7,184 bases of DNA from Candidatus Iainarchaeum andersonii SCGC AAA011-E11 (GTDB lineage: Archaea > Iainarchaeota > Iainarchaeia > Iainarchaeales > Iainarchaeaceae): contig AQRS01000042.1 of NCBI GenBank assembly GCA_000402355.1, positions 15,605 through 22,788 of the forward strand, given 5' to 3'. Numbering within the stretch: the stretch's first letter is position 1; each line of letters begins with the position of its first letter. This document shows, piece after piece, positions 1 to 5,100 of this stretch. The notes under the pieces are model-generated. The model did not search any database. It had not been told where the DNA came from and saw nothing but the letters and a program-made list of their open reading frames with translations. The translations under genes and the position numbers were made by a program.

Positions 1-672
1 GGCCTCGAGCCTCACTATTTCAGATTCGCTCAGGTTGAAGGTGTTCGTTTCGAATCCCGCCGAGATTGCGCGCGCCATGAGCGAACCGCATCCGCTCGGC
101 GCCTCAACATCAATTTTTCCGGTTGTGGTTTGCCTAACGGGATTGTTTATAGGAACGCCGCGTGAACAGCTCAGTTCAATGCTCGCGAGTTTTCCGTCAA
201 GCCTGATTCCATTGGCGCCGGTGATTGTTATTGCCTTGAGCTGCGCTTCCTCGCCCTGTTCAGGCCCGAGCTTCACTGAGAGCGAATCTCGGGCACTTTT
301 CAAAGCGTAAACCTGTTTCGCTGTTTTGAATCCGGTTCCGGAAACCTCGAGAGTGAATTCCTTTCCAATGGGCACTTCCGTAAAAATTATTCTTCCCTGC
401 TTGTCAGTTATTCCGGAGAAGGTTCCTTCCAGCCCATTGAGTTTCACCTGTGCGCGCCACAAGGCCTGGCCTTCCGCATTCTCGACGCTTACTGATAATT
501 GTCCGCTGCCCTGCGGCTGAAGCAAAAAGAAAACGATTGCGCCAATGAGAATCAGCGCAACAACGCCTATTCCCGCAAGCACTTTTTTGTCCTGCAAAGC
601 CTCTTTTACCGAGTCAAAAACAGTGTTTTCAGCGTAATCGCCAGAGCCTTCGCTGGCTTCGAATTCTGCCAT
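1..672 (-). CDS. Membrane-anchored protein with tandem carboxypeptidase-regulatory-like domains, 3'-partial
   Basis: This reading frame is uninterrupted for 224 codons from ATG 672-670 to the left edge, with no stop in the window. The product starts with an acidic cytosolic segment (about 1-28), then DKK followed by one membrane segment (about 31-51, VLAGIGVVALILIGAIVFFL), then QPQGSG and beta-sandwich modules at about 57-135 and 143-224. The positive charges just before the membrane segment and the acidic N-terminus suggest an uncleaved signal anchor with the C-terminal part outside the cell. Module 1 shows the regulatory-like pattern: a short strand, EGQAL, a variable strand, TDKQGRIIFTEVPIG, then a final strand. 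Module 2 holds Cys169 and Cys195, a possible disulfide. I chose ATG 672 over the in-frame ATG at 747 because the bases between them hold a TATA-like promoter and AT-rich codons unlike the rest of the gene. It lies downstream of gene A, same strand, and probably acts at the same surface. The partner or ligand is unknown. Confidence 0.85.
   Translation of the reverse strand, partial: MAEFEASEGSGDYAENTVFDSVKEALQDKKVLAGIGVVALILIGAIVFFLLQPQGSGQLSVSVENAEGQALWRAQVKLNGLEGTFSGITDKQGRIIFTEVPIGKEFTLEVSGTGFKTAKQVYALKSARDSLSVKLGPEQGEEAQLKAITITGANGIRLDGKLASIELSCSRGVPINNPVRQTTTGKIDVEAPSGCGSLMARAISAGFETNTFNLSESEIVRLEA
520..582 (-). other. Single transmembrane signal-anchor of the downstream gene
   Basis: Residues about 31-51 of the gene B product are uninterrupted hydrophobic residues (V, L, A, G, I, F), preceded by DKK and followed by QPQGSG. 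The length suits one membrane crossing. There is no lipobox cysteine and no type III (pilin/archaellin) cleavage context, so it is read as an uncleaved anchor with N-inside topology. The rest of the visible protein has no second hydrophobic segment. Confidence 0.8.
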
Positions 673-783
673 TGGAACCGAAATACTAATTGGTTTAGAT
701 GTTAATAAAGCTTTTTTTAGCGGATTCAGGGGTGCTTTCCCGGACATTTTTTTGAAATGTTTTGCCGACAGAATTTTCGGTTC
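673..783. other. Intergenic spacer between the two minus-strand genes
   Basis: This is the only non-coding stretch in the window, 111 bases long. It holds the candidate promoter at 702-720 and a small AT-rich inverted repeat at 744-760 (ACATTT, a 5-base loop, AAATGT). On the minus strand there is no T-tract after the stop of the upstream gene, so I see no archaeal-type terminator for it. Read-through into the downstream gene, in addition to its own promoter, is therefore possible. An in-frame ATG at 747-745 could extend the downstream product by 25 residues but is less likely to be used. Confidence 0.7.
702..720 (-). promoter_or_regulatory. Archaeal BRE/TATA promoter for the downstream membrane-anchored gene
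   Basis: Read on the minus strand, a purine-rich BRE-like run (CTAAAAAAAG, 720-711) directly precedes a TATA-like box (TTTATTAA, 709-702). The box centre is about 26-27 bases upstream of about 679, which would start transcription about 7 bases before ATG 672. That is the geometry of a near-leaderless archaeal transcript, and no Shine-Dalgarno sequence precedes this ATG. The AT-richness contrasts with the balanced-GC coding sequence on both sides. This is a motif match by eye only; no initiation site has been mapped. Confidence 0.55.
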
Positions 784-2175
784 TCACCCTATGCACGTCT
801 GTCCCGCGACCAGCTTGTCGGTTTCATCCGAAATGTTCCTTTCGAGGCCGGTTTGAGTGTAAATAGTCTGCGGGTTCCACCAGAATTTTGTGGAATCCCC
901 TGAATTGGTTACGCACATCTGCCCTGATTCAACAAGCGCGAACACGTCATCAATGCTGTCGATTGTTCCAGCGCTTCCGCCCGCGAAATTATTGTATGGC
1001 ATTCCGGAAACTCCGTTCAATGCAACGAGTTCGCCCTTCAAATCCGGGGTGAAAAAGTTCAGTGCCGAGGGGCCCTTGACCGCCTTGATGACAACATCAT
1101 CCTTTGGATTCGTGTAGAAAATCGTGCGCAAATAAACGTCGCCTTTTTTCACCGCCCTCGCCCAGTCAACGCCGTAAATGTTTTTCCAGTCAAGGAGCCT
1201 GTCTTCAGGGGTTGCGGCGCGGTCGGGCTTCTGGTAAAATGCTTCGGTAACCGGAACTCCGGTAAAGTCAAAGCAGCTTCCCGCGCCGTCCCAGTAAGAG
1301 AGCGTATTGCCCGCGTCAACCGCATTGTTGTTCTCGAGCATTGAGTAGAACGAGCCGAACTTTTCCTCGCTCAGCGAGTTCTGCGTGGCCTTCATGAGCA
1401 CGGGCGTTGCCTGCGAGGGCTGGAACACGATTGATGCGGCCTTTCCAGTTCCCTTTGAAACCTCGAGAACCATTCCGCGCGTTGAAGGCGAAGTGTTCAG
1501 GCTGTAAAAGTCTTTTTTGCTTTCCACGCCTGCGCTCGAAACAGCATTGCTGCCCGCATCCTCATAAGTTTTTGCCTGTGGCAATTCGTTGCTTATCGCA
1601 ATGATTCCTGGGGAGTTGTTCCTGAATGCCGTTCCGTAGCCCTGCCTCATGAAGTTGTTTCCCCTCAATCCCACAAGGCCGTCAATCGGCATGGAGTAGA
1701 ACGGGCTGTTCGGGAACGCATCGCTTGCCTTGTAAACAATCACGGAAACCCCCGCTTTCGGCTTTCCCGTTGAATCAAAGAAGCGCCAGTCGTCCTTTCC
1801 GAAATAAATCCCGAACTCAATGTGGTAAAGGCCCGCTCCCGGAAGCTCCGAACTCTCAACATATTTTCTCGTGAGCACGAACAAACCCTCATCCATGAGC
1901 CTCGCGAAACCGTAAGGCGTTCCGTTTGAATCCGTGTTGAGGCTTTTGAAGTAAGAATCCGTGTCCTCGAATGCCTGTTGCGTGTAGTAATCCGCGAAGT
2001 CCGCGAAGAATTCCTTTGAATAATTGTCCTTCATGAGGTACGCGTCAAACATGAGGAGTTTCTGGAGTTCTGCGCGGTTCGGGACCGAGGTCGTCCATTT
2101 AATGTCCGGGTTCGAGTCAATGGACCTCATTATCTGCGGCACCTCGTAATAAGTTTCCGTGGACTTGAATTCGCA
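784..2175 (-). other. Unassigned C-terminal region of the giant protein
   Basis: Residues about 1669-2131 differ from the preceding beta modules. A probable helical stretch (about 1702-1746, AELQKLLMFDAYLMKDNY and on through EFFADFADYYTQQAF) is followed by mixed strands: GLYHIEFGIYFG, AGVSVIVYKASDAFP and PFYSMPIDGLVGLRG. A tail rich in aromatic residues and Asn/Asp follows. It ends at ...LVAGQTCIG with no membrane segment or sorting signal. Cysteines are sparse (1669, 1969, 2089, 2129). I do not recognise a fold or active site. It could be the binding or effector end of the protein, carried outward by the upstream modules. Confidence 0.5.
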
Positions 2176-5100
2176 GCTTGAAGGCGCACCCTCGCCGCTG
2201 TTTCCTGCTGCTGAATCCTGGCTGTCCAACGGATGCCCTGTGCTGAAAATTCCTGAATAGAATCCTGCGGTTGCAGGGGCCTGGGAAACAATGCCTGGAT
2301 TTGATGCCTGTGCAACCTTGGCGATTATGCCGTGCGCGCCGTCTTCATTTACCGGAAGAACGCATTCCCCCTGTTTCGTTCCGCCGTTTCCTTCAACGCC
2401 GTTCACATTTATTTTGCAGTTCTCGAAGTCCTGCGAGAACGCGTCCTGCAGGTTCCCCATGTTCACATCAACAACAGCATTCTCAATCAATGCCGTGTTG
2501 TTTTTCACGGTTGCCTTTATCGTCACGCTGTTTGTGCCCTTGATTGCCTCAACCTTTGAAACCCCGATGAGGCCGGAGCCAACATCATTGTTTGTGCTCA
2601 TTGAATTGAACTCGCTTTCGGCCTGTGAGGCTATGTCCGTAGCCGCGGGGCAGCCCAGATCAAAGTTGTTTGTGGCAAGGAAATCATAGAGCCTGTAAAG
2701 CTTCTTGTTCAGCTCGATAGTGAACTGGGTTGCGTCGCAGTAAACAGAATCAGGATTCGTGGCGTCGCACTGGTCGTATGAAATGCCGTTCTGTGATTCC
2801 TTCCAGCTCCAGTTAAATTTCAGCCTCGGAAGCGCGCCCGGCCCGGTCCTTCCGATGGATGTGCCGCTCTGGCACGCATAAGAATCGAAAGAAACCTTTG
2901 TCAGCGGAGCCTTTTCTTCCGCAACCTTGAACTTCAGGTGGAATTTCTGCGAGTACGTTTTGTCATAAGTGTTGTTGCAACTCGCAGGATTTATCCAGAA
3001 CATGCCGAAGTCGCTTCCCTTGCATTCAACGGATGCCTTCTGGTGCGTAGCATCGCCGTGTATGTGCTCCGTTGCACGCGTCTCCGCAATCGCATAAACC
3101 GCCTCATTCCGGTCAGCGCTCCTGTTAGTGAAAACAACCCCTGTTTTTTGTGTGCCGTTCTTTCCTGCGCTTCCCGAGCCATCCGTAACGTCAAGGTTCC
3201 ATTCTCCGGAAATGCGGCGGTCACTCAGGATGACATCCAATGCGTCTGGCGGCAAATACCTTTCATAACTTTGATCCGCGGTTCCAGCAAGATTAATGAC
3301 GTAAGCCTGCAGGCTCTGCGTTGTTGTCGGCGCGCATGGGTCTTGGCCTCCGCCGCCCATCATCATAAGCATCACTACTATCATTACTATCACTCCGATT
3401 ACTACGCATGGAACGCACCACATTAGCCCAAGTAAAGGTCCTGCTGAAAAAGTGCCGGCTGCACCTGAAACAAGAACCCCTATTCCTGCTGCGCCCCAGC
3501 CCGCAGCGGTTCCGGCAATGGCTCCCATTGCAAGTGACTGTAACCCTGCGCCCGCTCCCCCAAAGCCGCTGTCCTGCGCGGCCGCCGCATAATCGCAAAC
3601 GCCGGCAGTCACTTCCACATTCTCGAGCACCATCGAGTTTGTGAGTGTTGTCGAATCCTTTGAGCCTGTCCCGATTACAGTGAACTTATACTTGTCCATC
3701 TCGAAGTAATCCTCCTGCGGTGGCTTCACTATTGTATCGAGCTCCGCAACCTTTCTCCATGTTCCTCCGGATGGGCGCGCCTCGACCGTGATTCCGTAAA
3801 ATCCCGGGATTGATCCGCGCTCAACCGTAATGGTTTTTGATTCCGCGTTCACGTTGCTGTAGCTCCACGGCCTCAAATTAATTCCGCCTTCAGTTGTTCC
3901 TCCCCTGCACTGGTCGTTTCCCCCTCCGCAAAACCGCAAATCAAGATTTATCGGCCCGCAGTTCGAGGTGTCAACGCTGAATTCCGCGCTCTCATTGCGC
4001 CTCTCAATCACAATTCCCTGTTCGGCTTCCGGAGTGAATTGCATGCACTGGTCCAGATTTATCACGAAAATATCCGCCTTCACTCCATTGCTAGCGCCGA
4101 CCAATTGCGAGCCTGAATTGGTTTGTATGCCCGCGTCAATCTTCACATTGAACTGCGCCCTCTTTCCTATTGTGTCGGGCTTCGGCACAAAGGTCAGCCT
4201 CGCGGGGTAAATCCTGCGCGGCTCGAGCTTTTCAACTAGCCTGCTCCAGATTCCTTCCTGCAGAATTTCAGAGGAAATGCTTCCTGTTTCGGTGTCAGTA
4301 ACCGCCAATTCAACCTGCCCGATTATTCCGTCTTTTCCGGTCCAGTGCACCTGTGCCTGCAGGTTCCCGAGCTCCATCGGTTCGCTCTGCGAATCCACGC
4401 AGTTGTTCTGTATCTCGAATTCCGTTGAGGCACGGCTCGCAATTGTCGAGTCGCTCCAGTCTTTCGCGCTGATAATTATGCACGGCGCGTTTTCCGGAAG
4501 CTCCGCGAGATTGATTGTTGTCTGGAAAGGAAGCTCGGCAACCCAAGAAACCGAATCATCATTCTGCAGCCCGAATTCAACAATCACTTTTCCCTTGACT
4601 TTCACGGGCGCATCAAGGTATTGCGATTCGCTTCCCAGTGCGCTTAAAATTTCCGCGCCGAACACTTCCTGCGGCGCAATTTTTTTGCCCACGTACTGCT
4701 GGAGGAAATTGTTCATGCGGTCCTCATCAAGCATTCCTTTGAATGCCCCTGAAACCCTGAACTTTTTCACCAGGATTTCTTTTTGCGACACGCTCTCCAT
4801 TGTAAGGGTTGCGGAGGCTTCGTTCATCGAGCCGCGGTTCACCGAAACATTTATTTCTTCGGGGTCGAACTTCACGACATCGAGGCTCACGACCTTTTCA
4901 ATTGTTTTTGCGCCCAGGCCGGGCTTTTCAAGTGTGATGCGGAACCTCGTTCCGGGAGAAGACGCTGGAACGCTTACGGTTGCCTTTCCATGGAAATCGG
5001 TTGTGCCCGTGAAAATAGTTTGGCTCCTGTCGGGCGAGATTCTCTTTACAGTTACAAGCGCACCCTGCATCCCGAATCCCTTGTCGTCTCCCGAAGCGTA

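Noticed and set aside
520..582. Pilin/archaellin-type (class III) signal or lipoprotein signal in the downstream gene
   Set aside because: There is no Gly/Ala cleavage site followed by the usual hydrophobic pilin stretch with its early glutamate, and no cysteine in a lipobox position.
745..747. ATG at 747 as the start of the downstream gene
   Set aside because: It would add 25 residues encoded by AT-rich codons that overlap the TATA-like element, with no ribosome-binding site. ATG 672 fits the promoter geometry better, though 747 is not impossible.
744..760. Inverted repeat ACATTT/AAATGT as a terminator for the giant gene
   Set aside because: The 6-base stem is all AT apart from one pair, and no T-tract follows on the transcribed strand. 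It is too weak to call.
3358..3411. ATC/ACT-like simple sequence as a DNA microsatellite
   Set aside because: The pattern is explained by consecutive Val, Ile and Met codons of the membrane helix and is not a regular repeat unit.
2938..3426. Plus-strand open frame of 162 codons ending in a His/Tyr-rich tail
   Set aside because: The HHHKHHYYHYYH tail is simply the reverse strand of the Ile/Val/Met codons of the hydrophobic helix. It is not an independent metal-binding protein.
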